This document shows positions 1 through 11,317 of a stretch of 64,000 nt of DNA, piece by piece. Below the pieces are notes generated by a model. It did no database searches. It worked only from the letters and a program-made list of their open reading frames with translations, and had not been told where the DNA came from. Positions within the stretch are counted from its first letter, which is position 1, and the number at the start of each line of letters is the position of its first letter. The DNA is from Amphiura filiformis. Lineage: Eukaryota; Echinodermata; Ophiuroidea; Amphilepidida; Amphiuridae. The stretch lies in NCBI RefSeq assembly GCF_039555335.1, contig NC_092637.1, forward strand, positions 36,995,026 to 37,059,025, written 5' to 3'. Both the position numbers and the translations under genes were made by a program.

Positions 1-66
1 CGCAGGGCATTAGTCTCCGTAGCCTATGAAACAGTAAATGAACCCCCTTTCTTTTTTTCTTTTCAG

Positions 67-257
67 ATTGTCATAGCAGACGAGCTGGACCCTACAGACC
101 ACCAGTGGACATAAAAATTATCGTGCTAGCTATAGTTGCCAGTATAGTACTAATAGGCCTGGCATTACTGTTTCTATTAAGATTAGCCATATATTTACAA
201 GACAGAGCGGAATATTCAAGATTTGAAAAGGAAAGGAAAAAGGCTCAGTGGGATGAG
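67..257 (+). CDS. Integrin beta, penultimate coding exon (transmembrane helix and start of cytoplasmic tail)
   Basis: This exon is preceded by a pyrimidine tract and TTTTCAG, and followed by GTAAGT at 258. After a split first codon it reads a short juxtamembrane stretch, then a hydrophobic helix (KIIVLAIVASIVLIGLALLF), then DRAEYSRFEKERKKAQWDE. The helix followed by a D-R-x-E-[YF]-x-[RK]-FEKE-x(4)-[AS]-[KQ]-W pattern is the signature of integrin beta subunits, single-pass receptors that pair with an alpha chain at cell-matrix adhesions. The HDR-like stretch is the membrane-proximal site that controls activation and binds talin. The exon ends in phase 0 and its frame continues into 1366-1428. 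The rest of the gene lies upstream of the window. The beta subtype cannot be told from this fragment. Confidence 0.86.
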
Positions 258-298
258 GTAAGTTATTGGTATTAACTGGGCAGATTTATGGCCCAGTT

Positions 299-651
299 AC
301 ATGCGCATATTTTTGGGGATTTGGGGTGCAAGCCCCGCAGAATAAAAGCAGGGGCGGCCAAAATGAAGGGCGGTGGAAGAAGAAGGGCGGCAAAAAGAAT
401 TAGTAAAGAAAAAAGGGCGGGAAAAATTTGAATAAGTATAACAAATTGTGAAAAAATGGTACTATACATCAAAATGTGTTGCTTTTAGGGCGCTAGCGCC
501 TATAATCCTTTTTTCTTTTCTTTTTTTTTTCTTCACTTTTTCAAACCACAAAAAAAAAATTGGGTCGTTCTTTTCGGGCTGTTGAGGAAGGGGCAGCAAA
601 ATTGAATTTTCTTCAGCCACCCGGGGTAGGAGCGGCCACAGTATGCCACTG
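299..651. repeat. Interspersed repeat family A, copy 1 (in integrin intron)
   Basis: About 350 bp, G-rich at the start (ACATGCGCATATTTTTGG, then AAGGGCGG runs) and ending GCCACTG. It aligns over nearly its whole length with 55248-55582 in the same orientation and with a shortened inverted copy at 40564-40672. No target-site duplication or coding capacity is visible. It is probably a non-autonomous element, class unknown. Confidence 0.7.
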
Positions 652-1365
652 AGTTCCCTGTCTGAAATTGCACTTCCTCTCCCCGATTACAATCTGGGAT
701 AATGTAAAGATTCACCTAAAGGCGCTAGATGGTCTCCCTTGTCATAAGTGGCATTTTAGACACAACCTAAAAGTGCCTTCTCGTAAAATCCACACCAGGA
801 AATAAGGGCACAGAACCTATTCTTGTTGGGATTTCAGAGGAGGGAGCTCTCTATTTGCACATGCAATGTACCCCAAGACAAAGGAGCCCAAGTGCGCCAT
901 TAGGCGAATCTTTACAGTATATTTCTGCCACTGCCACTTGAATTGGCGATGCAAGAGAGCTGCCGAGTTATAACCATATGCACTACTGGTCTACCTGCCA
1001 ATGTAACGGCCTCTAAGACCTATTTTGATTGGTTACAAAGAGGGCTATATCATCTATTGAGCTAATCACAGATATGGTAAGAATGATATAATAGTTTTGA
1101 ATGATTTTTACATTCCCCAATTTTAATACAAGATTTGAGCTGTCAGAGAGATGGCAATTATCTGGATTTATCAACAATATTTTGCTGAAAATGAAATTGT
1201 AAAAAGTGTCATGTTGTACCAAAAATGCCAGTTTTTAACCCACAAATTGATTTAAAAAAATTGAGAAATTAAAAAAAAAAGTACAATGCTGAAGTTCTAA
1301 ACCTTTAAGTTCACTCCAACCAGTATGCCACTAATCTTCTACATTTTGTTTTCCTTCTTTTACAG

Positions 1366-1428
1366 GCAACTAATCCACTCTTCAGGGCATCAACAAAAAC
1401 ATACAAGAACCCAATGTATGGCAAATAA
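1366..1428 (+). CDS. Integrin beta, terminal coding exon (NPxF/NPxY tail)
   Basis: The exon follows a pyrimidine-rich acceptor (CTTCTTTTACAG) and reads ATNPLFRASTKTYKNPMYGK before a TAA stop at 1426-1428. Integrin beta tails carry two NPxY/F motifs, the first binding the talin PTB domain and the second kindlin. Here they are NPLF and NPMY, with the usual spacing and an S/T cluster between them. The 1.1-kb intron (258-1365) holds an interspersed repeat at 299-651. No clear AATAAA signal was found just after the stop, so the 3' UTR end is not placed. Confidence 0.87.
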   Translation, partial: ATNPLFRASTKTYKNPMYGK

Positions 1429-2364
1429 CATCTATAGACAATTGTATCTATTTATTTATTGAATATTGATTAATACTATATGTATGGAGATCTGCTCCAA
1501 GTGAAATAAGGAGTTCTGTGCTGACTGCAGGTTGGTAAGCACTGTCGACTAGGGGCATACCCAGATGGCCTAAATCCAGATGGCCTCAACCCAGATGACT
1601 TCAACCCCAGGTGGCTGAGTGGCTTAGATGTGCCAAAATAGGCTGACTGATAACAGGAATCATCATTGGAGAGATTCCACAAAGCAACCATCTCCCTTCC
1701 AACAGTAATTTGCATAATCATCAAGCTTCATCCACAGGCTTTATCAAGTTTTGAGATATTTTTTCAAATTATCAAGAGCTATCTCAAGAAATACTGAACC
1801 AATACTAGGCTTGTTTGTACTCATTTGCATGGCTCGAAAAAATGGGGAATTTGGGAAGCTCATTCCCAGGAAATGTTGGTGTTTGGAGGGAAATTCTGGT
1901 ACTTGGAGGGAAATTAGGTCTTTTTTGTATACAAAAACATGCTATAAATTGTGGGAAATTTAGCTCGTTTCCCGGGAAATTAACATTTTTCGAGCCCTGC
2001 ATGCCTTTTTCATGCCGATTCCAAATATGGTCATGAAAATGTACATTTCTGACATTTTTGAATTGATGAAAAAAATTTGAAACGTGTCTTCTGCAGTCGA
2101 CACCTGCGTGGAGAGAGTTAGGAGTTGCTGATATGCTTATTGTTAGGCTTTTATCTGTCAATGCCTGGATCTCAAACATCCTCATCTGTCATAGTACGCT
2201 CATTAAATGACCTATAACCTCATATTCTACATTTTGAGGAGGTCAAATTTTGAGACATAACTGTTGAATGGAGCTTCAAGAACTGTGCTACTGGCAATGA
2301 AGCTCAATGAGACCACTAACCACTATACAAGGAGTGTGGTTAGGGTAAAAGGTACCTACCATAT
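1429..2364. other. Intergenic, no gene recognised
   Basis: This is the 3' flank of the integrin gene. The short open frames are unsupported. A small local repeat of CAGATGGCC/CAGATGAC phrases lies at about 1560-1615. Nothing else was identified. Confidence 0.5.
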
Positions 2365-2709
2365 CATAGCGTAGATCCCGGGGGAATTTATCCCCCCAAT
2401 ATTTTACCAGGGGGGGGGTGCTCCATACAACCATCCCCCCCAATATTGATGCCTGAATATGGGTTTCTGACCAAATTAACCTCATATTTGCCCATTTTAG
2501 ACCCAAAAGTGCAAATTTTCAAGCGCTTCGCACGCATTTATTCCACTTTTGCACCATATTTCATCAGTTTAGCTTCAAAGTGGCAAAAAATTTCGCGCGC
2601 ATTTGCACCGTGGACTTATTCTGTCGCTAAAAGGTGCTGCATTCACTATACTTCCAAGATTTTTTCCAAACCCCATCCCCCCAATGTCAAAAAGAAATCT
2701 ACGCCACTG
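2365..2709. mobile_element. hAT-like non-autonomous element, 345 bp, 8-bp TSD
   Basis: The ends are CATAGCGTAGAT on the left and ATCTACGCCACTG on the right (inverted, with a few differences). The element is flanked by the perfect 8-bp duplication TACCATAT at 2357-2364 and 2710-2717. The CAGTGGCGTAG-type terminus plus an 8-bp duplication fits hAT superfamily MITEs. It has no coding capacity. Its terminus resembles that of the larger element at 32785-34991. Confidence 0.82.
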
Positions 2710-2760
2710 TACCATATGGTCTTCAAGTCTCTTTACATTTGTGGATATGGAGGATAAAAC

Positions 2761-3861
2761 ATATCGCTCATTCTACAAAATCCCGTGCCAATAGCCTTTT
2801 TTCCATTCTTTGGTCCACAAATACTTTGTCGAGCATTTAGGACATCAAATATGTTGTTTTTCTGGTAGAACTCAACGAGATCTACACGGACATATATAGT
2901 TTTCCATACTTTAAATGCTTTCTTAAGCCCGATTAACCCTTGCAAAGGCTCAAAAATCGCTAAAATTGCGTTCCACTGCTCAAGTGTCAAATCTGACCCT
3001 TAATATTTTCTTTGAATAAATGCAAATCTTTACATATTTGTTGTTTTTTAATTAGATAAGGCACCATCATATTGCATATCAACATTATTATTTAGTGATT
3101 AAAACGTCTTTGTGTAATTCTAAAATAAATGACACTTTCCACCAAAACGCTGTGAGCTACGTTACCCATTTTTAACACACGTTATTGGAAAGACGTAAAA
3201 CAGAGGTATCAACGTAGTTTGCGGTTTTTGAAAGGAAACACTCATAGGTTTTAAAAATAACAGTAAAATCGTGATGCTGTAGCATTTTTGGCATAGAAAT
3301 TTTGTAAACATTGAAATTTTGACCGACCATGTTAAGACTGGTGAGCTACGTTACCAGAATTCCATAGTATGCACTTGTATAACAAGTACTTCCTAATAAT
3401 ATGTGATAGGTACCAGTGATCGAACCCCATTTATATTAGAATTAACCGACATAACATTCTAACGTTCGCAAATCACATCACAAACATTACAAACCCGTGA
3501 ACTACGTTACTGTGAGCTACGTTACGCACTCATTTATGCATCTTTAAAACTTCTATGAAATGGTGAAATCGGTGTTACATTTCACTCAAGTGATCTTTCG
3601 TTTGCTTTTTATGACCTTGGATTAAGTAAAAGCAGCCCATTTTGTAGCCGGTAACGTAGCTCACATTACATTGAGTTTTAGTGTTAAAAAACATCATGAC
3701 TTCCTGAAAGAAAAATATACAAGTGGTGTTGACAATCTTTTACATCTGAAAGTAGTGATACATTTGCTCTTAAAAAACACAAAAATTAGTCTTTTTGAAC
3801 AACTTTTATTTTTTCAATTTTTACAGTGGATTGGCACCGGATTTTGTAGAATGAGCGATAT
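2761..3861. mobile_element. TIR element about 1.1 kb with internal GTGAGCTACGTTAC motifs
   Basis: A terminal inverted repeat of about 33 bp begins ATATCGCTCATTCTACAAAA at the left and is mirrored at the right end (TTTTGTAGAATGAGCGATAT). The interior has no convincing open frame. It carries five copies of a 14-15 base motif (3152-3664). The superfamily is not recognised; a TA or AT duplication is possible but not distinguishable from the terminus itself. Confidence 0.72.
3152..3664. repeat. Five dispersed copies of GTGAGCTACGTTAC
   Basis: Direct copies lie at 3152-3166, 3341-3355, 3497-3510 (GTGAACTACGTTAC) and 3512-3525, with one inverted copy at 3650-3664. Spacings are irregular (189, 156, 15 and 138 bp), so this is not a simple tandem array. 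It may be a set of internal binding sites of the enclosing TIR element. Confidence 0.7.
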
Positions 3862-4214
3862 AGGCCTATGCATATTCATAAACTAGCATGCACCAAACTA
3901 CATAATTTTGCTATGCCTGCTACATGTACCACAACCAAAATCTTGCTGACAGAACTGATGGTGTAAAAGAACCTTTTTTTTTTAATGTATACAAATATTC
4001 CGCTCCATACTAACCATGCTAACAAACTACAAGCAGGCGATATCTGCCACATGAGTGCAAGTAGTGCCAACAACATGACCATGGTCACGATATGTCGATG
4101 ATGAGCTGGAGGAAAAAGTTGCCATAAAAAGTGATTACTTCCCTGCTTAACATCATCACATCAGTATCATCACAGGGCTTTTTATAGCAACCTTTTCCCT
4201 GCCACTAAACAGTG

Positions 4215-4704
4215 TATAATATCGAATTGATTAATTCGAATTAAACAATTCATCGAGTGGCCATGGGCAGCGCCATTAGACATGTTACACGACTACCAAG
4301 TGACAGGTGATGGACCGTACACACACAAAAGAATAGGCACTGTTTTGATAATTTTCACCAAGGTTACTCAAAACTTACCTAGCTAATTTATTATACAGCA
4401 GGGGTCTCTGCCTTTTTAATATGTTATGAAAAACATAATTTAATAAATATATACCGACGGAAATAAAAATCCATCGACGGATAGTCTTGTTATGCTCTCA
4501 CAAACTTAGAAAAAAATCTGAAAAATCCAAAATGTTGGTCTAAAAATTGGCCAAGGTTACTGCTGTCCCATTCAAAAGCACAGGAAGACCACCCACAGTG
4601 TTGACGTCAACTTTCTAGACTTCCTGTCTACTGGTAGTAATGGCTACTACCCAGTGCTAACATCAATGAATTGTTTAATTTGAATTAATCAATTCGATAT
4701 TATA
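4215..4704. mobile_element. MITE-like element, about 490 bp, with about 40-bp TIRs
   Basis: The left terminus TATAATATCGAATTGATTAA is mirrored by TTAATCAATTCGATATTATA at the right end, and the arms stay complementary for about 40 bp (to CAATTCAT at the left and ATGAATTG at the right). Weaker complementarity may extend a further 15 bp outward. It is non-coding and no clean target duplication was found. Confidence 0.72.
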
Positions 4705-6387
4705 GACTGCTAAATAATGGGGGAAATAGTAGGACTATTTTATGTCATGTAATGTAGTATCCCCCAATCAAATGATACTGAATATAAGTATCCGAAGGTC
4801 CGAGGTGCTACTATGTTCAATATGATGATGTTACTGTCTTGCCTGTTTTAATATTTGTTTGTTGAATTACATATGAAATTTTTATTATTTAACAGTATAA
4901 CTTAGTCAAGTTAAGAAAAAATGTAATGTATATTAATTTATAGATATTGTGCCTATTATAAAGTTTGTATATAATGAAATGCGTTATTTTTTAAACAAAT
5001 GTAATAATAGAAGTAATATAATATGAAGAAAGGAGAATGTTGATCATTAACAAAGATTGAAGGCCCAATCAGAGATTTATTGTTAAGCAATAAATACTTG
5101 TGATGTAAGTATTTATTTAGGTAAATTTGATATTGTATGATAGCATACTTCTTTCATAAATATCACTCATATATAAATTCTGGACCATCATTGGTTGATT
5201 ACCATATAATTTATTTGCCATCCACCAATCATTTTTACCATCCTAACATAATATCGGTACCACTTACACATGCATGTCATTATGTGCTGGGAAGATGCTG
5301 CTTCCTCATGCAATTTGCCAATGTTGTTGCTTATTTCAAATGAGTATAAAATATTATTGAAGAGGTACAGAATTTATGTGTGAGTAATATAAATCAAATA
5401 TAAGTGGTGAAAAGCTGTGAAAGATGGATTGTTACATTTCATTCACCACATGGCTAGCTCATTTTAATGGAACAATCCATCTCTCACCTTATGATTATAT
5501 TTCATTTCACTAAGGCCTATTTAACATTTTGTACAGCAAGCAACTCATGTAGTAATAATGGTAGTCAAAGTTCTTAAAGATGGTTTCTGAAATTTAACAG
5601 CCTGTCTTGCCTGAGAATAAAAGTTATTGTATACTATATTCTCACTTCATTTGTTTACATACATTATATAATATTATACCTTGTTCTTCCAAATATCTTA
5701 ATTTTGATGACTTCTAGGTTGTAAAAATCACTGATTGGGCCTTTATTTTATGCTAATTATAGCATCAGAATAATGTTGTGTTCTTTCCTGTAGAGGAAAC
5801 TGACAAATTTGATTAGGACCTCCCTCCCCCCCAAAAAAGGTTTGTCTCAGCTTCCTTTGGCCAAAAACCTCAAGTTTGTTTTTGGTTTTTGCAAACAGCT
5901 CTGCGGATTGCGGATGCAGAAATTTTTTTAATTGCATTTTTACTGAGGATTAAAAGGATTTACTGAGGATTAAAAAAAAACATTTTAAAAAAAATGTCAT
6001 AAAATTCGAAATTTTAAAACATGTGCATGGGAAGCTAAGACCAATATTTTTTGCCCTATAAATGTTATTGTAAAACAACTCTTATGGTTAGATTGATTTG
6101 TTATCTAGCTAGACTTTGTGCAATTTGATAGGCACATTTTGATCATGAAAGTGAATAAAACAAATCATTTTGTCTAAATTGATGCTTCTGAAAAACAAGT
6201 GTGCTGCTACAACATTTCTCATTTTGCCTGACATCTCTGACCCAGTCTCTGATTAATAAAAGAAGAGTTCTGGTGCCAAACACATATACCACATATGCTG
6301 CCAATTGGTTGGGCATCTTTTTAACATGCATACAGCAACAAGTAATTCCCCAAAATCTGAGTCAACTGGGCATGTAGAACCATGTCA
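4705..6387. other. Intergenic, AT-rich, no gene recognised
   Basis: No supported open frame. A short hairpin lies at about 5412-5487 (GATGGATTGTTAC pairing with AACAATCCATC, loop about 35 bases). Nothing else was identified. Confidence 0.5.
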
Positions 6388-7068
6388 GGTTATAAGGTTA
6401 TATAACATTTTCAAACTGTTTGATATGAAAAACAATGCAACACAGGGTTCGCTCGGCAAAAATAGTTTTTGCCGGCAAAAATGGCAAAAACTAAAAAAGT
6501 GATTTGTAGTTAAGTTTTTTCATCTCAAAACAAATTATTAAGTTACAAAAATAATTTACTGAGTGTAACAAGGCCAGATTTTGTAATTATAAGTAACATA
6601 TTAAGAAATTAAAGGCATGTGTTTCCATTGCTCAAGTGCATGTAACCGAAATGTGGCATATATGAAATTCAAAACTTTTTCATTTTAAGGACTTGATGAG
6701 ACAAAAAATATGTTGAATGATTCATTAAAGGTTGTGTGCTACTGTTTATGAGCTTTCTGTGTTACTTTTTAATATTTGAGTAACTATATGTGAGTTTTTG
6801 CAATTTTTGCCGGTTTAAACCAGGCAAAAACAGGTTTTTGCCAGTTTTTGCCACCGGCAATGGCAAAAATAGGTTTTTGCCGGCAAAAACCGAACCCTGA
6901 TGCAACAATATTTTTAAAATGTTGTCAAAATTTTATTGTAAAATATTTTTTGGCAAACATGTTTGCAAAATATTTTGTTAATACTCAAATAACATTAGGT
7001 TATAAAGGTTACTAAAATATTTCATACCTTTGTAATAACCTAACCATAAACTACCTTGCGTTTGTTGG
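6388..7068. mobile_element. Decayed TA-flanked MITE (CCCAGCAAACAC family), split by a hAT element
   Basis: The stretches before 6443 and after 6907 read like the element at 26737-27100: AT-rich AACATTTT/AAATATTTT phrases, ...ATGTTGTCAAAA..., TTGGCAAACATGTTTGCAAAATATT, ending GCGTTTGTTGG. The right end near 7068 is fairly clear and the left end is approximate. The hAT element at 6443-6899 interrupts it. Confidence 0.6.
6443..6899. mobile_element. hAT-like MITE, 457 bp, perfect 8-bp TSD
   Basis: The ends are CAGGGTTCG...CGAACCCTG, with GGCAAAAA/TTTTTGCC-rich subterminal repeats on both sides. The duplication ATGCAACA lies at 6435-6442 and 6900-6907. The CAGGG terminus and 8-bp TSD are typical of hAT. 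Non-coding. Confidence 0.88.
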
Positions 7069-8204
7069 ACTTCTCATAAGCCATTGATATGTGACCAAAA
7101 ATTGGGGGTCGGAGATTTTGTTCAGCCAATCAAGAGTTGCCGATAAGCCTACATGGCAAAATGGTGATTTTCTTTCATTTTACTTCATTTGTTTGGCTCA
7201 AAATTGAAAACTTAATCATTTTGTGAAAAACTGAATCTCATTTTTTTCCACTTGCTTTTAAAAAGGGGTTAATTTTAACTGGCCCGGAACTCATAATTTA
7301 TAATGGCAATAGATCAATCAGACAGAGCATTCATGTGTACATTCTTACTTTAGCTCTGTATAATGGAATGAGTTTATTATAAAATAGCATTGTATCTAAA
7401 TAGAAATTATCATTATTTTATTTGAAGTCTAATTATTTTTTCATTGTTCTTGTACAGTTCTTTGTCTGTGTGTTGTTTAGATTGAAATTATACCAAAGTT
7501 ATATTATCAGAGTATTATTATTATTATTTGTTGTTGCTCTAGAGAAGGACATGCAACAAGCCAGATCTTACCCAAGTCCACTAAATATTTAATCATATGA
7601 CTGAATACGGAATGAATCACAAATTTTAGGGAACTGGGCAAGATTCATGTTATTGTTGTGACCGTACGTTGACTTGTTAACTTCCTCATCATTTGCTTGT
7701 GAATCCCTGGTGTGAACCAATCAGGAGTTCAATATAACCAGCTACCTTCGACTATATTTATAAATATGTATTTATAAATAAGCATGTGACCCATGGGCAC
7801 GACATACCAAGAACAGCAAGAGTGACCAAATCCTCATGCCATTGAAAAGGATAGGAACACTTCAGATAAATATCATAAATTTATTAAGTATTAATTAAAT
7901 AGCAAAGTTATTACACATTCCAATTTCCGAATTTGTAATATGTTATCAAAAACAACATTTTGAAAGTATTTGCCGACAGAAAAAAATATTTATTGAGGAA
8001 AGCGTTTACAATATAATCACAAAGTTGAACAAAATAGACAATTTTGCATTCAAATGTACAGGAAGACCACTCGCTATGTACAAGGTCACATTGAGATTTA
8101 CTGTCTATAAGCAGTTATGGCGTGGAGGTGAACAGTGGTACGTGCATATTCATATTTATAATTATAGTCTAAGCATACTGATTACCCACTTCCACTTTTG
8201 GGTT
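7069..8204. other. Intergenic, no gene recognised
   Basis: AT-rich sequence without a supported open frame. A TTATAAATA-type direct repeat lies at about 7757-7781. A phrase near 8058-8090 (GGAAGACCACTCGC...) resembles phrases at 4580 and 57347, which suggests a decayed shared repeat. Confidence 0.45.
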
Positions 8205-8440
8205 GTGCAATAATTATCTGTCCCCTAACAGGTTGGGCAAAAAGAGAGAGGGGGACAAGCAATTTATGGCAGGACTAAGAGAGGCAAGCATATTTTGCCA
8301 GGTCAGAGGGATGTTTTTGGCACATATTTATGGGGCACCTTATAAATTAAACGCTCTAAAAAGGTGTATGGAAACGTTCAAATATGCAAAATTAAGGAGG
8401 GTGACATTTTCTTTTCGGGGTTGAGTTAGCAAAACAACTC
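8205..8440. repeat. Interspersed repeat family B, copy 1
   Basis: Resembles 52160-52480: GTGCAAT[AT]ATTAT, then a G/C run, a GGCAAG...TTTGCCAGG stretch, and GGGGCACCTTATAAATTAAACGCTC against the reverse pattern in the second copy. Non-coding, class unknown. Confidence 0.45.
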
Positions 8441-9324
8441 ATTTGGGGTTCAAGCCCCCTCCACAAAGACCACACTCCCACACAGTATTGTCTAAACAGT
8501 TCATCTTGGCAATTCAATCAACGTCACAAAATCTGCCCAAATAATTAAATTAAATCGTAAGATATTCCATGATAGGGACAAATCCTAGATTATTAGAATC
8601 ACCCCTTTGTATTGTGCAAACAAATGAGGGCAGTAGCACAGGCAATAGTATTGCACTACATGTATGCATGGTACAAAGCCATTCTTGCCATATGGTACCT
8701 GTCTGTGCCTTGCATGCCCTTCACAGGGTATTTATGTCAGATCATCAGATGTGCCATGTTTGTAATGGAAGGGTAGTATACATGGGAAGGGGGGGGGGGG
8801 GGGCAACCAGGGTGGGCAATGGAATCATAATTGGAAAAGTTAGAACCACAGTGGTTAACAAGAATTAATTTCATATTGTGCAAATGTTTGTAAAATATGT
8901 GTGGATTCTACATAATATAGAATGGTTGCTGGGGAACTCATTTTGAGAGGGCTTTGCTTGATATATTTGAGAATGTTTTCTATTATCAAGGTAGATAATT
9001 AAGATAAAGTAAACAAAATATATATGCTCATCTGGACTTCCTATTATTATGATGGCTATGTGATCATAGATTCACACTAACCCTATTGTGCATCAAATTT
9101 TGGACCATTTGTCTTGAAAATGCATCTTGGATGATACCACAGCCCACCCATTGGCGATACCTCTGAAGTGTCACTTTTGCTTGGTTAATACTATAATCAT
9201 ACTTTTATTGTAAAATATTTCATCATAAACTGTACATACTTGGCTTCTTAAAATAAATCTTAAACAGGAAAACAAAAAGGTGTGTATGTTGTCTTTCATT
9301 TTGTAATTCATAATAATAATAATA
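8441..9324. other. Intergenic, no gene recognised
   Basis: Holds a homopolymeric G run near 8789-8802. The open frame over 8569-8868 runs through that G run and has no recognisable protein features. Confidence 0.45.
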
Positions 9325-9574
9325 TGTGACATGATCAAGGGGAATGAGTATGTTGGCCCTGGTCAAAAATGAGTTTTACACAGGTTTCTAAAGAGGACAT
9401 TTCGAGCTTTCAGAAAGTGAAAACCCCATGTTGATACGACTTTTGTTTGTGAAGTTACGTCAATTTATCAATCTCTGAAAACAATATAAAACAAAAGAAT
9501 TTTAACACTTTCTTTGCCAATATCTCAAAATCAATATTAGCGACATCCGACTCATTTCCCTTGATTGTGTCACA
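9325..9574. mobile_element. MITE, about 250 bp, TA target duplication
   Basis: The left end TGTGACATGATCAAGGGGAA is mirrored on the right (TTCCCTTGATTGTGTCACA). Both ends are bordered by TA (9323-9324 and 9575-9576). Non-coding; the TA target suggests Tc1/mariner-type mobilisation. The TGTGACA[CT]GATC terminus resembles the arm starts at 59978 and 60470. Confidence 0.72.
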
Positions 9575-9576
9575 TA

Positions 9577-10406
9577 TTTATTCAAATTACTTCAAAATAA
9601 TTCAAAATAATAAAAGTAATTCAATTTCATTCAGGTCCCAGGACCAGGTCGGGCTGCGACACCGTAATAAAGACAGTAAGAGCATACACAAGCCAGGACA
9701 TATAATACATTTTTGCTTAATTAGCCAATGATATGCAAATAATCTGACTTCATTCAGTTAGCCAATCAGAACTACACTTTACTTCACCCAATCAAACAAA
9801 ATATGGATGGTAATGAGAAATTTCAATTTTCAATATTTTTGTTTTGTAAATCATGATAATGACCTTATAAATCAATTCTGATCTCTTGGAAGAATGTGTT
9901 AAATTTGTCTAATTTTTGGGGTGTTCTGTTTGCATGATATAGACCATGTATTACTTTTTTTTGTTAAAAAAAGTTTGATCACAGTTCATCTGGTAGCTAT
10001 AGTCAATACTTGCATTTGCTGATACGTCACCTGAAAAGCTATCGATAGGTTATCAATATATCAACATTACTTGTTTACATACAGTTAGTAATAATGATAT
10101 AATCATAATAATATATTACATTTTCAATAATTGGTACCTGTATGTATGTTTCTACATATAAAATTGATGAGAAAGAAACAAAAGAGTAATTTTAGCAAAT
10201 AAATTGCATTTGTTGGGATGTTTTTTTGTCACTTACATGAAAGTGAATGAAAATACCTCAATTGGAATTAATGGCTATGGATAACAACTACAAAGTAGGC
10301 CTACTTCTCAAATTCTAAAATGGTGCAGCATAGAACTCTTACTGATTACTAAGTGGAGGTGCTACTTTTGCGTGAATGAAGCGGAATACGCCCCTTTACT
10401 ACCAAC
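9577..10406. other. 5' flank of TRIM gene 1
   Basis: Non-coding sequence before the RING exon. The last 30 bases (CCCCTTTACTACCAACATGG) resemble the gene 3 start context (CCCTTTTGCTACCAACATGG), so a common promoter-proximal segment is likely. No TATA box could be assigned with confidence. Confidence 0.5.
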
Positions 10407-10661
10407 ATGGCTGAAAGTCAACTTGCAGAAGCACTACGACGGGATCTTTTGGAGTGTGGGATCTGTTTGAATCGATACAAGAAACCCAGAGGACTACCAT
10501 GCCTCCATTGCTTCTGTCACAACTGCTTAGAGAAACACTGTAAAGGCCAGAAGACAGTGTTGTGTCCAAACTGTAAGAGACCAACAGCAATACCAAAAGA
10601 AGGAGTGTCTGGATTCCCTGCTCATTTCATCATCAACACTTTAAAAGACACACTGGATAAG
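10407..10661 (+). CDS. TRIM-NHL gene 1, exon 1: RING finger
   Basis: The exon codes 85 residues from ATG (context ACCAACATGG) to ...DTLDK and ends at the donor G|GTAAAT in phase 0. The C3HC4 RING ligands are C17, C20, C32, H34, C37, C40, C53 and C56 (CGICLNRY...PCLHCFCHNC...CPNC), with normal spacing and all present. RING domains of TRIM proteins recruit a charged E2 and make the protein an E3 ubiquitin ligase. The frame joins exon 2 at 22625 across a 12-kb intron filled with inverted-repeat elements. The open frame runs on 12 codons into the intron, which is chance. This start is chosen because all four paralogs begin MAES[QK]L. Confidence 0.9.
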
Positions 10662-10965
10662 GTAAATCAACAGTCAAAACAAATCTTATCTTCTTAAGGG
10701 ATCTGGAATGAGCGTTTTGAGCGTTTCGACAGTATTTTTTGTGGGACATCGAGAGCACATCAGGCCTATCGAATTGCATTCTGAATACAAAGATTGTCTT
10801 TCTGATATCAAATAATTTTCATTTTTTGAAATTCACGATACAATACAAATTTTATGACAAATTATTAAAATTTGATATTTTTCACATTTTTATATAACAG
10901 TCCTCAAAGTAAATTTTATTAATCTAATGATATATTTTTAAAGTGTATGTAGCTGGGAGGAAAAG

Positions 10966-11107
10966 CCGACGATCAATTGAAAATTTTGACCTTTCATATT
11001 GAAAATACAGATTTTTTTCCCAAAAGACACAATTTTTTTTGGTGTTTTGGGAAAAATCCATATCTTCAATACGAAAGGTCAAAATTTTCAATTGATCGTC
11101 GGCTTTT
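10966..11107. repeat. Internal hairpin with about 55-bp arms
   Basis: AAGCCGACGATCAATTGAAA at the left pairs with TTTCAATTGATCGTCGGCTT at the right. The arms continue through AATTTTGACCTTTC and CCCAAAA around a short centre. Confidence 0.85.
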
Positions 11108-11317
11108 CATCCCACCTACATACACTTTAAGTATAAATCATCAGATTTATAAAGTTTACTTGAGTACTATTAAGGGGTTCAAACGATGTTTCTGGAAAAC
11201 AGAAACTGAATTTAGAACCATTTGAATAGATTGAATAAGTTAAGCTAAATACACTGAGCAAAATAGTTTTTGTTTGAAGGAAATCGGACATACGGTTGTC
11301 AAGATATACATGTTTTA

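Noticed and set aside
299-651. hAT assignment for repeat family A because of its CACTG end
   Set aside because: No 8-bp duplication or matching left terminus was found at any of the three copies.
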